12,091 nucleotides of DNA from Candidatus Pacearchaeota archaeon (GCA_002690445.1 NZER01000391.1:1-12091); one strand, 5' to 3'; positions 1 through 5,166 are shown, counted from the first letter of the stretch. Notes: generated by a model not told the origin, from the letters alone. Made by a program: numbers and translations.

Positions 1-1
1 A

Positions 2-70
2 AACTTTTTTGTAGAATTAGATTTATACGTAGCTGACGGTGGTGCAACAGTAAGTGTTGTAACCGGTTAG
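2..70 (+). CDS. C-terminal end of an unidentified, possibly structural protein (partial)
   Basis: An open frame enters from the left edge and runs 22 residues to a TAG stop at 68-70. The residues are hydrophobic and alternating (FFVELDLYVADGG then ATVSVVTG), as in the closing beta strands of a coat or surface protein. The start lies outside the window. The next gene starts 23 bases downstream on the same strand, so it probably belongs to the same operon as the membrane proteins that follow. The frame and composition are visible. The structural role is inferred from those neighbours only, and the family cannot be named from so short a tail. Confidence 0.5.
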   Translation, partial: NFFVELDLYVADGGATVSVVTG

Positions 71-93
71 ATATTAAATTTGTAATCAATAAA

Positions 94-447
94 ATGAAAA
101 AACTAAAAATAGGGATTGGAATATTAAGTATTTTAATAATTATTGCTATAATATTTCAATCTTTGGAAATTAAAGGAGTTCCTATTGTTATTGAGATAGA
201 TATAGATAAAGTAAAAGCAGAAATATTAACTAAAATGTCCCCCTTTTGTAATAACTTAAATCTAAGTGATATAAATTATAAGGGACTAAATGATAATGAT
301 AAATTATACAAAGATTTTCATATAGACAATGATTTTATGATGGCGGTAGAGTTAGAAGTAACTTGTAATGGACAAAAAAGAACACCCACTTGGATTCTAA
401 CAAAAGAAAGAGCAGATGAAAAAATAAATAAAGAGGTGGTTGGTTAA
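94..447 (+). CDS. Small membrane-anchored protein, function unknown
   Basis: This 117-residue protein has a short Lys-rich N terminus, one hydrophobic segment at about residues 5-23, and a hydrophilic domain of about 90 residues after it. The pattern fits a single-pass anchor or uncleaved signal with the domain outside the cell or in the virion envelope. Two cysteines (C52, C91) in the outer part could form a disulfide. The stop overlaps the start of the next gene in TAATG, which indicates translational coupling. No clear Shine-Dalgarno site precedes the ATG. I do not recognise a family. Its place between a probable structural-protein tail and a multi-TM protein suggests a virion or envelope component, but that is inference. 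Confidence 0.6.
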   Translation: MKKLKIGIGILSILIIIAIIFQSLEIKGVPIVIEIDIDKVKAEILTKMSPFCNNLNLSDINYKGLNDNDKLYKDFHIDNDFMMAVELEVTCNGQKRTPTWILTKERADEKINKEVVG

Positions 448-1277
448 TGTCTCGGCTACTTATTTATACCCTATGCCTTCTAATATTACCCATTTCTATT
501 TTTGCTTTTGTGGGCGATGATGGAGGGCAAGGAGTAAGAGGAGTAAGAACAATTATGAGTTTTGAAAATGGAAGTAGTATGATTTTAAATAATGATTTTA
601 CAGGAGAGAGTGATAACTATTTAGGAAAGTTGTGGAATAGATTATATAGAACAAGTCCCATAATTCCTATTAGTATTACTCCGCCTTCTCCTTCTACCGG
701 GGGTGGAGGAGGAGGTGGTGGTTTAACTGATTGGATGGATTACGAAACGGGAGTTATTAGTGATTATTGTCCTCCAAATTATATAGAAGTTTATAATCCT
801 ACTACATTTGAAGCTTATTGTTGGAATATAGATATGTTGGATAAAATTCCGGATGATGTAAAAATTATTGGTGACCTCTCTATTGATGAAAGATTAGAAT
901 TTTTAACCAAAGAAGAAGAATTGGAAATGGGTATTTGGAATTATTTAGATGTGGACTGGATTGTAAACCCACTTGTAAATTTATGGAATAATTTATTTGA
1001 AGGAAACCCAACGGAATTGGTAATTGTAGAAGAGCAAAAAATAAAACATGAATGGCCAGAACTTTATGGAAAAAGTTTATTATTCTGGATATTAATAATA
1101 ATTGGGGCAATATTTGGTATATTTGTTTTATATTACTTTGGAGGTTATATATGGGGATTAGTAGGTTATATTTTATCAATCATAATAAGTATAATTGCTA
1201 TGCCTTGGATATTATTTATTATATTATTAATCGGACTTATCATATTCTTAGCGGCTAAAGGAGTTTTAGCTCTATGA
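447..1277 (+). CDS. Secreted/membrane protein with signal peptide, poly-Gly linker and C-terminal TM hairpins
   Basis: The 276-residue protein begins with a signal-peptide-like segment (about 1-20, ending SIFAFVGDD). It continues with a polar region rich in Ser, Asn and Pro, then a run of eight glycines (85-92) after SPST. A soluble part with two cysteines (C108, C125) follows. It ends in three closely spaced hydrophobic segments (about 210-230, 233-252 and 254-271). The N-terminal body would lie outside the membrane, with the C terminus as anchor. The Gly run acts as a flexible hinge. The start overlaps the previous stop (TAATG). The architecture suggests a spike or envelope protein, but no family is recognised. 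A surface protein of an integrated element is the alternative. Confidence 0.65.
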   Translation: MSRLLIYTLCLLILPISIFAFVGDDGGQGVRGVRTIMSFENGSSMILNNDFTGESDNYLGKLWNRLYRTSPIIPISITPPSPSTGGGGGGGGLTDWMDYETGVISDYCPPNYIEVYNPTTFEAYCWNIDMLDKIPDDVKIIGDLSIDERLEFLTKEEELEMGIWNYLDVDWIVNPLVNLWNNLFEGNPTELVIVEEQKIKHEWPELYGKSLLFWILIIIGAIFGIFVLYYFGGYIWGLVGYILSIIISIIAMPWILFIILLIGLIIFLAAKGVLAL

Positions 1278-1314
1278 AAATTAGTATAAAGAATAGAAGG
1301 GAGGTAAACAGTCT

Positions 1315-1560
1315 ATGCCATTAGAATGGATTCCAGTTTTGGTATTTATCATCGCTGTCGCAGTAGGATGGGGAATGGTAAAAATTAATCCACTATTTGC
1401 AGCTATTTTAGGTATTTTTAGTGCCTTAATTGTTGTTGGATTAGGTCTAAGTGCAGTATTTAATGTTCCGTTTTTACTGGACTTTTTGATGAGCCAAAAA
1501 TGGATTATAGCAGGAGCTTTCGGTTATGTAGCTGGAGGTTTAATCGGTCTCTTTACATGA
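1315..1560 (+). CDS. Small hydrophobic three-TM protein, candidate membrane/coat protein
   Basis: This 81-residue protein is almost entirely hydrophobic, with segments at about 5-23, 26-48 and 62-80 rich in Gly, Ala, Val and Ile and joined by short polar turns (KINP and SQKW). A strong ribosome binding site (GGGAGGT) lies 9 bases before the ATG. It is the last gene of the plus-strand operon and is followed by a hairpin. Small, Gly/Ala-rich multi-helix proteins serve as major coat proteins in spindle-shaped archaeal viruses, and the position fits, but I cannot show homology. A holin-like or other small membrane protein is equally possible on length. Confidence 0.6.
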   Translation: MPLEWIPVLVFIIAVAVGWGMVKINPLFAAILGIFSALIVVGLGLSAVFNVPFLLDFLMSQKWIIAGAFGYVAGGLIGLFT

Positions 1561-1591
1561 AAATGTAGGGAAACGATGGGTTAATTAGAAG

Positions 1592-1623
1592 CCCTCTTAG
1601 TATTATATTTTAATATAAGGGGG
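1592..1623 (+). terminator. Hairpin terminator candidate after the plus-strand operon
   Basis: The arm CCCTCTTAGTATTA (1592-1605) pairs with TAATATAAGGGGG (1611-1623) around the loop TATTT. Pairing is continuous apart from one bulged G and one G-U pair. TCTTT follows directly. It lies 31 bases after the last stop of the operon, between convergent genes, as expected of a terminator or an mRNA 3' stabilising hairpin. Confidence 0.55.
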
Positions 1624-1640
1624 TCTTTATGGCCTTTCTA

Positions 1641-1667
1641 ACAATTATACCAATTATAACAATTATA
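1641..1667. repeat. Three tandem 9-bp repeats (ACAATTATA type)
   Basis: ACAATTATA, CCAATTATA and ACAATTATA follow one another without spacing at 1641-1649, 1650-1658 and 1659-1667. They sit in the 212-bp gap between the plus-strand operon and the convergent regulator gene. The rest of that gap shows the hairpin at 1592-1623 and a short dyad ATGTATTACAT (1734-1744), and no gene. Tandem short repeats can be protein-binding iterons, but the unit is AT-rich and short enough to arise by slippage. Confidence 0.5.
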
Positions 1668-1772
1668 AAGATGTATAACCTTAAACGTTAATCCGATGGC
1701 TCTCTAACACTAATAACCCCACCCAATTAAGACATGTATTACATAATCTATTAAAAATCTTTAATCTATGTA

Positions 1773-2090
1773 TTATTTTTTCCTTATATCAAGGATATTC
1801 TTATGTTTTTTACTTGGTTTTCTTATAGAATTCTTTGATAAAAGTTGCAAAGTTTCAACTCCAAGTAGGTTTTGTAATACGTTTTTGCTTATAATTAGGC
1901 TTTGTTTTATGATTCTGCTATTAGTTATAACCGCCTTTTTACCTAACATATTTGCATATAATCCCCTTAATTCTTCCATAAGAGCATTTTCTTCATCATT
2001 TAAACTAAGAGTAAGGATTTTTCTATTCTCTTTTTTCTTATCCTCATCAAGAGTGTAATTTACAAAAGGTTTCTTTTTTATATTATCCAT
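1773..2090 (-). CDS. Ribbon-helix-helix-like transcriptional regulator
   Basis: The protein has 105 residues. After a polar N-terminal arm comes a short strand (KILTLSL, residues 24-30), a helix (31-46, NDEENALMEELRGLYA), a turn, and a second helix starting TNSRIIKQSL (56-69). This is the order expected of a ribbon-helix-helix (Arc/MetJ/CopG type) DNA-binding fold, followed by a Lys-rich tail. RHH proteins bind short palindromes as dimers. The palindrome TAGTNACTA stands between this gene's own TATA box and start, and again at three neighbouring genes, so it is the natural candidate for controlling all four, including itself. The start is nearly leaderless. The fold is judged from pattern only. 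The first 26 bases are repeated exactly at 4990-5015. Confidence 0.6.
   Translation of the reverse strand: MDNIKKKPFVNYTLDEDKKKENRKILTLSLNDEENALMEELRGLYANMLGKKAVITNSRIIKQSLIISKNVLQNLLGVETLQLLSKNSIRKPSKKHKNILDIRKK
2065..2090 (-). repeat. 26-bp exact repeat, copy 1 (5' end of the regulator gene)
   Basis: The first 26 bases of the regulator gene, encoding MDNIKKKP plus two bases of the next codon, are identical to 4990-5015 on the same strand. Here the copy is coding. In the other place it spans a stop codon and the upstream edge of a promoter. Confidence 0.8.
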
Positions 2091-2104
2091 AATTTTGTAT
2101 AAGA

Positions 2105-2124
2105 TAGTTACTATTTAAATATTT
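2105..2124 (-). promoter_or_regulatory. Promoter and operator of the RHH-like regulator
   Basis: On the minus strand the TATA-like TATTTAAATA (about 2113-2124) is followed by the palindrome TAGTAACTA (2105-2113; ATAGTTACTAT on the plus strand, perfect over 11 bp). The start codon lies at 2090, so transcription should begin close to it. A repressor bound here would overlap the TATA box, which fits autoregulation. Confidence 0.6.
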
Positions 2125-2137
2125 TTAAAACGATAGG

Positions 2138-2158
2138 TTTATATATATGTAGTGACTA
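2138..2158 (+). promoter_or_regulatory. Promoter and operator of the 2171 gene
   Basis: TTTATATATAT (2138-2148) is a clear archaeal TATA box, and TAGTGACTA (2150-2158) follows one base later. The ATG at 2171 is about 28 bases from the centre of the TATA box, so the mRNA is probably leaderless. This operator and the regulator's own operator lie 36 bp apart, back to back, in the 80-bp divergent gap. Confidence 0.65.
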
Positions 2159-2170
2159 ACTATTATTAAA

Positions 2171-2476
2171 ATGGGTTATCCAACAAGTGCACAATTAGGA
2201 AGATATGTATTAAAGAGTAAAAATATGGGTGGATATTCTCGCTCAGCACCAAGAAGAAGACACTCTCCTTCAAGAACTAAAAAATTCCAAGAGGCAGAGG
2301 CTAATGTAAGACAAGTAAGAATAACTTCTAAAACACAAAATATAAATAAATTATCTCACACTGATACACAAAAGATTATGGCAAAACTAGGGCGTGAAAA
2401 TATGATAAGGGGCGAAAATCCCACAGAAAGATGGTTGACTAAAAGAGGACTCAGGACATTTGAGGTTGTAGAATAA
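2171..2476 (+). CDS. Small basic protein of unknown function, in the TAGTNACTA regulon
   Basis: The 101-residue protein is strongly basic, with an Arg/Ser-rich stretch (SRSAPRRRHSPSRTKK, about 24-39) and no membrane segment or cysteine. The second half (SHTDTQKIMAKLG, then ENPTERWLTKRGLRTFEV) looks like a small folded domain. A nucleic-acid-binding role is possible from charge alone. No family is recognised. It is divergent from the regulator, has a TATA box plus TAGTGACTA just before its near-leaderless start, and ends 1 base before the stop of the convergent DUF2080-like gene. Shared control with the alarmone-synthetase-like gene suggests a common cassette. It could be a partner or antitoxin, but nothing in the sequence shows that. 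Confidence 0.6.
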   Translation: MGYPTSAQLGRYVLKSKNMGGYSRSAPRRRHSPSRTKKFQEAEANVRQVRITSKTQNINKLSHTDTQKIMAKLGRENMIRGENPTERWLTKRGLRTFEVVE

Positions 2477-2477
2477 A

Positions 2478-2654
2478 CTAATTTTCTTTTATATTTTCAA
2501 TTAAAATAATCAAGACTTTCTTTCCTATGAATCTTTTAAAGGATTTAATAACTGCTCCATTCCCACCTTTAACAACTTCACTCTTGTAAATCCCTTCTGG
2601 ACTAACTTCTATGTTCTTTTTTACTTCAATTTTTATTGGTTGTTTTTTACTCAT
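2478..2654 (-). CDS. DUF2080/AbrB-like small protein
   Basis: This 58-residue protein starts MSKKQPIKIEV and contains EVVKGGNGAVIKSFKRFIGK followed by KVLIIL. The pattern, strand then Gly-Asn-Gly-Ala then a short helix with a Gly-Lys-Lys-Val turn and a final hydrophobic strand, matches the small archaeal DUF2080 ('putative transposon-encoded') proteins and the broader AbrB/MazE swapped-hairpin shape. Those folds are usually DNA-binding, often as antitoxins or regulators. It lies just downstream of the alarmone-synthetase-like gene on the same strand, but has its own TAGTNACTA site and a GGGGGA ribosome site before the ATG. Assignment is by pattern, moderately uncertain. An antitoxin role is inference from position. 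Confidence 0.55.
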   Translation of the reverse strand: MSKKQPIKIEVKKNIEVSPEGIYKSEVVKGGNGAVIKSFKRFIGKKVLIILIENIKEN

Positions 2655-2674
2655 TTTATTCCCCCATTATTTTG

Positions 2675-2683
2675 TAGTGACTA
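2675..2683 (-). promoter_or_regulatory. TAGTNACTA operator upstream of the DUF2080-like gene
   Basis: TAGTCACTA (minus strand) sits 20 bases before the ATG at 2654 and directly after the stop codon of the upstream gene. The flanks match the site at 3674: GTTAGTCACTACAAAATAAT is shared by both. The TATA element is weak (AAATAAAG, about 2686-2693). Confidence 0.6.
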
Positions 2684-2686
2684 ACT

Positions 2687-3664
2687 TTATTTGAAAACTG
2701 ATACTGGTTTTGCTTTCTTTCCTTGATTAATCCTTTCCATTTGTTTTGCTACATTCTCACCATGTTCTTCAACACTTAAAACTTGTTTTCTGATTATTGA
2801 TGGAACTTCTGGTATCTTTAATTTTTCTCCTTCTTCTGTTCTCCTATAATATTCGGATACATCTTGAGCATAATTTTCAGCAGATTCAAACCCTTCCTTT
2901 CCTAACCTTTTTGCAGTATTTTTTGGATTATCATATAATGTATCGTGCATCCAATCCGCCCATTTTGTTTGTCCTGGAGTTCTAAATTGGAGTTCTATCG
3001 GTTTGCCTTTTTCTTCAATAACAAAATGATAAGACCTATATCCTCCCTTTGGAGATGTAATATAATCCTCTACTTCAATAACTTTGAAATCTTTTTTTAT
3101 TTTTCCTACCGCTTTTTTAAGTTCTGGTAAGGTTTTGAATGTTACTCTCGCTCCCATTGCATCTTGAAAATCTTTTGTAGTATAAGTTCCTTCTACATTT
3201 TTTTTCTTTAATTTCTTAACAATACTTGGAAGACTTTTAACTCTGGATTCAACCTTTGCACCTTTGAATGTAGTGCCTAACTTACTTGCGATTGGCTTTT
3301 GTAAGTTAATATATCCTTCTCGATATTGTTTTGAATGTGTAGTATCCCACCCTTGTAAATCTGATTTTCCTCTTCCTTTTTTCTCCCATTTATCTGAGTC
3401 TTTGTAAGTTTTTTTAGCATCGCTTTCCATATCTTTGGCTATGACTTTATAGCTTCTGTCATCGTGAGTAGCTCCATAAACTACTCGTTGTGTTTGTGTT
3501 GTAGTGCCTAACTTCTTACCACCACCTCCAACACTTCCACCACCAACTGTTCCTGCTCCCAAATATCCTAAATGACGAGTCATTACTTTTCCACCACTTC
3601 TATAAGATTCTTGTAAGTATCTATATGGTCTTCCTTTGATTATCTTTGTTCTAACGTATGACAT
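2687..3664 (-). CDS. RelA/SpoT-type nucleotide pyrophosphokinase-like protein with an N-terminal recognition-like module
   Basis: The protein has 325 residues. Residues 137-245 carry the marks of the RelA/SpoT synthetase fold: RVKSLPSIVKKLKKK (141-155), the D-x-x-G-x-R-V motif DAMGARVTF (168-176, catalytic-type D168), the G-loop GGYRSYH (207-213, stacking Y209), IELQFRT (223-229, catalytic-type E224) and WADWMHDTLY (235-244). In the family these bind ATP and transfer pyrophosphate to GTP/GDP, or in toxic small synthetases to tRNA CCA ends. No HD hydrolase domain is visible. The N terminus (GRPYRYLQESYRSGGKV, then RHLGYLG) resembles a module seen at the start of some transposases. It joins the rest through a Gly-rich linker (37-50). 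A long polar C-terminal tail follows. The gene has its own TATA box and operator and a near-leaderless start. Synthetase fold fairly sure; substrate unknown. Confidence 0.75.
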   Translation of the reverse strand: MSYVRTKIIKGRPYRYLQESYRSGGKVMTRHLGYLGAGTVGGGSVGGGGKKLGTTTQTQRVVYGATHDDRSYKVIAKDMESDAKKTYKDSDKWEKKGRGKSDLQGWDTTHSKQYREGYINLQKPIASKLGTTFKGAKVESRVKSLPSIVKKLKKKNVEGTYTTKDFQDAMGARVTFKTLPELKKAVGKIKKDFKVIEVEDYITSPKGGYRSYHFVIEEKGKPIELQFRTPGQTKWADWMHDTLYDNPKNTAKRLGKEGFESAENYAQDVSEYYRRTEEGEKLKIPEVPSIIRKQVLSVEEHGENVAKQMERINQGKKAKPVSVFK

Positions 3665-3673
3665 ATTATTTTG

Positions 3674-3702
3674 TAGTGACTAACTTGTATATAAATGTTC
3701 TT
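3674..3702 (-). promoter_or_regulatory. Promoter and operator of the alarmone-synthetase-like gene
   Basis: On the minus strand, TTTATATA (3688-3695) precedes TAGTCACTA (3674-3682), and the ATG is at 3664. The TATA-to-ATG spacing of about 28 bases predicts an almost leaderless transcript, with the operator lying between the TATA box and the start. The 20 bases at 3683-3702 match 11418-11437 with one difference, indicating a shared promoter type. Confidence 0.65.
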
Positions 3703-3784
3703 AATTTGTTTCTCTTCTTAACATCTCTTTTTGAATAGATTCTATATTTCTCTTACTTGATGAACTAAACAAAATTGTTCTTAA

Positions 3785-4186
3785 TTAATGTCCAAACATT
3801 GGATTTGTTTGGTGGTATGTGTCAGTTTCTTCACATAAACTGAATGTACCAAGTCTTGTACTTTTTGACCAATCAGCTTTTTGTTCATCTGTCCAGTCAT
3901 CTTCAAACCTGCTCAGATAAGGGTAGCTACCTCTTAAGTAAACTTTACCATCTTCTCTCCAATTGTTATACTCAACTCTCATCCTAAACACTGACCCAAA
4001 TCCTTCTAAACTTGGTTTTAAGATGTCTTGAGAAGTTGTGTGACCAACATATATCTTAGCTGCTTTCTGACACAATACAGTTTTTCCACTTGGAGAAATA
4101 CTTTTAACAACTACAAAATCATAGTTAGTTTGGTCATATCCCCAACTTGTATTAAACACTTGTCCTACTTTAACTTTTGTATCCAT
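3785..4186 (-). CDS. Phage-type 'SWGYDQTN' protein, function unknown
   Basis: The 133-residue protein begins MDTKVKVGQVFNTSWGYDQT, continues with NYDFVVVKSISPSGKTV, and ends TDTYHQTNPMFGH. I recall this combination (SWGYDQTN near the start and a TNPxFGH end) from uncharacterised proteins of bacterial phages and plasmids. The first 60 residues look like a small beta barrel. The gene follows the zinc-ribbon gene in the arrangement TAA-A-ATG, and its GGAGG ribosome site lies inside the end of that gene, so the two are translationally coupled. It is last in a three-gene operon driven from 4737. Function is unknown in the family. The resemblance is from memory. Confidence 0.6.
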   Translation of the reverse strand: MDTKVKVGQVFNTSWGYDQTNYDFVVVKSISPSGKTVLCQKAAKIYVGHTTSQDILKPSLEGFGSVFRMRVEYNNWREDGKVYLRGSYPYLSRFEDDWTDEQKADWSKSTRLGTFSLCEETDTYHQTNPMFGH

Positions 4187-4187
4187 T

Positions 4188-4409
4188 TTATTTGCCTCCT
4201 GTTAGCCATTCACTTTCTAACTTCCTTGCTTTAATTTTTAACTTTTCGTCTAAATGTTCTGACCTCTCAATATTGAAATCAAATAATGCTTCCTGTGTTC
4301 CGCAATCAGAACAGATACTTGTTTTGTTGTCCCTTCGACTTAATGCAGGGTATCCTTCGTAAGGATTTTTACATCTCGGACAGATTTGTGTTTTGTGTTT
4401 TGTTTTCAT
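4188..4409 (-). CDS. Zinc-ribbon protein of a phage-associated family
   Basis: The 73-residue protein has two knuckles, C10-P-R-C13 and C33-S-D-C36, separated by NPYEGYPALSRRDNKTSI, then a helical tail ending ESEWLTGGK. The phrase 'YPALSRRDNKT' between two CxxC pairs recalls a small zinc-ribbon protein common in phages of Firmicutes. Its role is unknown. The ATG at 4409 is chosen because a GGAGAG ribosome site lies about 8 bases upstream and because it gives the TAA-A-ATG coupling with the gene before. An in-frame upstream ATG at 4439 would overlap that gene by about 30 bases and lacks such a site. Metal binding by the four cysteines is very likely, nucleic-acid binding only plausible. Confidence 0.65.
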   Translation of the reverse strand: MKTKHKTQICPRCKNPYEGYPALSRRDNKTSICSDCGTQEALFDFNIERSEHLDEKLKIKARKLESEWLTGGK

Positions 4410-4410
4410 T

Positions 4411-4683
4411 TTATTCACTCTCCTCTGAATAATATGCAATTTTATTCAATATTTTTTTTATTAATTGTTCGTCTTCTACCCCTAATAATTTCAATGCTTC
4501 TTCGTGTCCTTTTTTATAAGTATCTGGAGATTCTACAACAGGACCACCTTCTTCATCTTCATCATCCAATATCTTCGGAAATCCTCTTTCTGTAAACATT
4601 GCAATACACCATAATTCTTGTTCTTCTTTTTCAAAACCATAAAATACTCCATGTTTTTCAAAAGGTATATATTTTATTTTCAT
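4411..4683 (-). CDS. Small acidic protein, first gene of a three-gene operon
   Basis: The start at 4683 is preferred because a perfect AAGGAGGT ribosome site (4691-4698) lies 7 bases before it. An in-frame ATG at 4725 would fall inside the promoter. The 90-residue product begins MKIKYIPFEKHGVFYGFEKE, has a central acidic run (DDEDEEGG, about 40-47) and a helical end (EEALKLLGVEDEQLIKKILN). It has no cysteine pair or membrane segment. No family is recognised. It leads the operon with the zinc-ribbon and SWGYDQTN genes, each joined by TAAAATG. Its promoter holds a perfect 10-bp inverted repeat, so it is probably repressible. Confidence 0.6.
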   Translation of the reverse strand: MKIKYIPFEKHGVFYGFEKEEQELWCIAMFTERGFPKILDDEDEEGGPVVESPDTYKKGHEEALKLLGVEDEQLIKKILNKIAYYSEESE

Positions 4684-4697
4684 TTTTTTGACCTCCT

Positions 4698-4737
4698 TAT
4701 GTCCATATATAGTATGGACATACATATATATAAAGGT
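4698..4737 (-). promoter_or_regulatory. Promoter with a perfect 10-bp inverted repeat operator
   Basis: Reading the minus strand, CCTTTATATATATG (about 4722-4735) is the TATA region. The arms TATGTCCATA (4698-4707) and TATGGACATA (4713-4722, plus strand) form a perfect inverted repeat with a 5-base spacer. It covers about -19 to +5 of the expected transcript start. The ribosome site AAGGAGGT follows directly. The position fits a repressor site. A 5'-end RNA hairpin is the alternative. Confidence 0.65.
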
Positions 4738-4821
4738 TTCGGTTAGTTTAGAACTGCTATCAAAATTTAAATAAGAGAAGTCGTATAATGCATATATATA
4801 GGGGGTATTTTGAATAAATTT

Positions 4822-4833
4822 CCTTTATAAAGG
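4822..4833. repeat. 12-bp perfect palindrome CCTTTATAAAGG
   Basis: The palindrome lies 5 bases past the stop of the 38-residue gene. The rest of 4738-4838 holds no gene. It shows AT-rich TATA-like runs (4789-4800 and 4763-4773) with no ORF behind them. The palindrome could be a transcript-end hairpin or a symmetric TATA element reading both ways. Confidence 0.35.
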
Positions 4834-4838
4834 ATTAA

Positions 4839-4955
4839 TTAATTATCAGTATTTTTTAAACATTGAAAACAAACTTTATGAACATGGACAAGTCTATGTA
4901 AATAGAAACTATGGTTTCCACAATATTGGCAAGTGAATGCATATCCTTCTTTCAT
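4839..4955 (-). CDS. 38-residue zinc-finger miniprotein
   Basis: The ORF reads MKEGYAFTCQYCGNHSFYLH, then RLVHVHKV and CFQCLKNTDN, and ends TAA. Two CxxC pairs (C9-C12 and C29-C32) 16 residues apart, with several His between, make a compact zinc ribbon. The ATG lies about 30 bases from a strong TATA box (AACCTTTATATATG), leaving a very short leader. The clean knuckle spacing and the well-placed promoter argue for a real gene despite its length. Function is unknown. Small zinc-ribbon proteins of archaeal viruses are often regulators, which is only a suggestion here. Confidence 0.6.
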   Translation of the reverse strand: MKEGYAFTCQYCGNHSFYLHRLVHVHKVCFQCLKNTDN

Positions 4956-4963
4956 TTTGTATT

Positions 4964-4992
4964 AGTTATAACTGAGTAATTACATATATAAA
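4964..4992 (-). promoter_or_regulatory. Promoter of the 38-residue zinc-finger gene, with dyad
   Basis: TTTATATAT (minus strand, 4984-4992) is followed by the perfect palindrome AGTTATAACT (4964-4973) just before the ATG at 4955. The upstream flank GAAACC is shared with the 4737 promoter (GAAACCTTTATATAT in both). The palindrome has AGT/ACT half-sites like TAGTNACTA but with a 4-base centre. Confidence 0.5.
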
Positions 4993-5015
4993 GGTTTCTT
5001 TTTTATATTATCCAT
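4990..5015 (-). repeat. 26-bp exact repeat, copy 2 (promoter edge)
   Basis: This stretch is identical to 2065-2090, the first 26 bases of the RHH-like gene on the same strand. Here it covers the last codons of the 5008-5166 gene and ends at the TATA box of the 38-residue gene. In the regulator's reading frame it gives MDNIKKKPLYM and then stops. Confidence 0.8.
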
Positions 5016-5166
5016 CGGTTCTTTTCTTTAATTTTCTTTTCTTTAATTTGCTTCTCCATACATTAACCCTTGAGGAGTTTGAACTCTTATTTGCAAAACA
5101 ACTCCAGCATCGTTTTCCCCAACTTGGTTTCCCACATTGGATACATTCTTTTAATTTAGTTCCCAT
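5008..5166 (-). CDS. Small Cys4 zinc-ribbon protein with basic tail
   Basis: From the ATG at 5166 the 52-residue product starts MGTKLKECIQCGKPSWGKRC and has two pairs, C8-x-x-C11 and C20-x-x-C23, followed by a Ser/Asn linker and a very basic tail (RSKLKKRKLKKRTDG). A Cys4 knuckle with a Lys/Arg tail suggests nucleic-acid binding. An upstream in-frame start at 5190 would extend the overlap with the previous gene from 11 to 35 bases, so 5166 is preferred. It is probably cotranscribed with the 5156-5434 gene. Specific function is unknown. Confidence 0.6.
   Translation of the reverse strand: MGTKLKECIQCGKPSWGKRCWSCFANKSSNSSRVNVWRSKLKKRKLKKRTDG

Noticed and set aside
3701..3772. 23-codon minus-strand ORF from a TTG (FSSSSKRNIESIQKEMLRRE) in the gap upstream of the synthetase-like promoter
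   Set aside because: It has a TTG start with no ribosome site or TATA box and too little length to distinguish it from chance. The gap is otherwise empty apart from the promoter at its left end.
4788..4817. Possible plus-strand promoter and 9-codon ORF in the 4738-4838 gap
   Set aside because: TATA-like text is expected by chance in so AT-rich a gap, and no gene follows.
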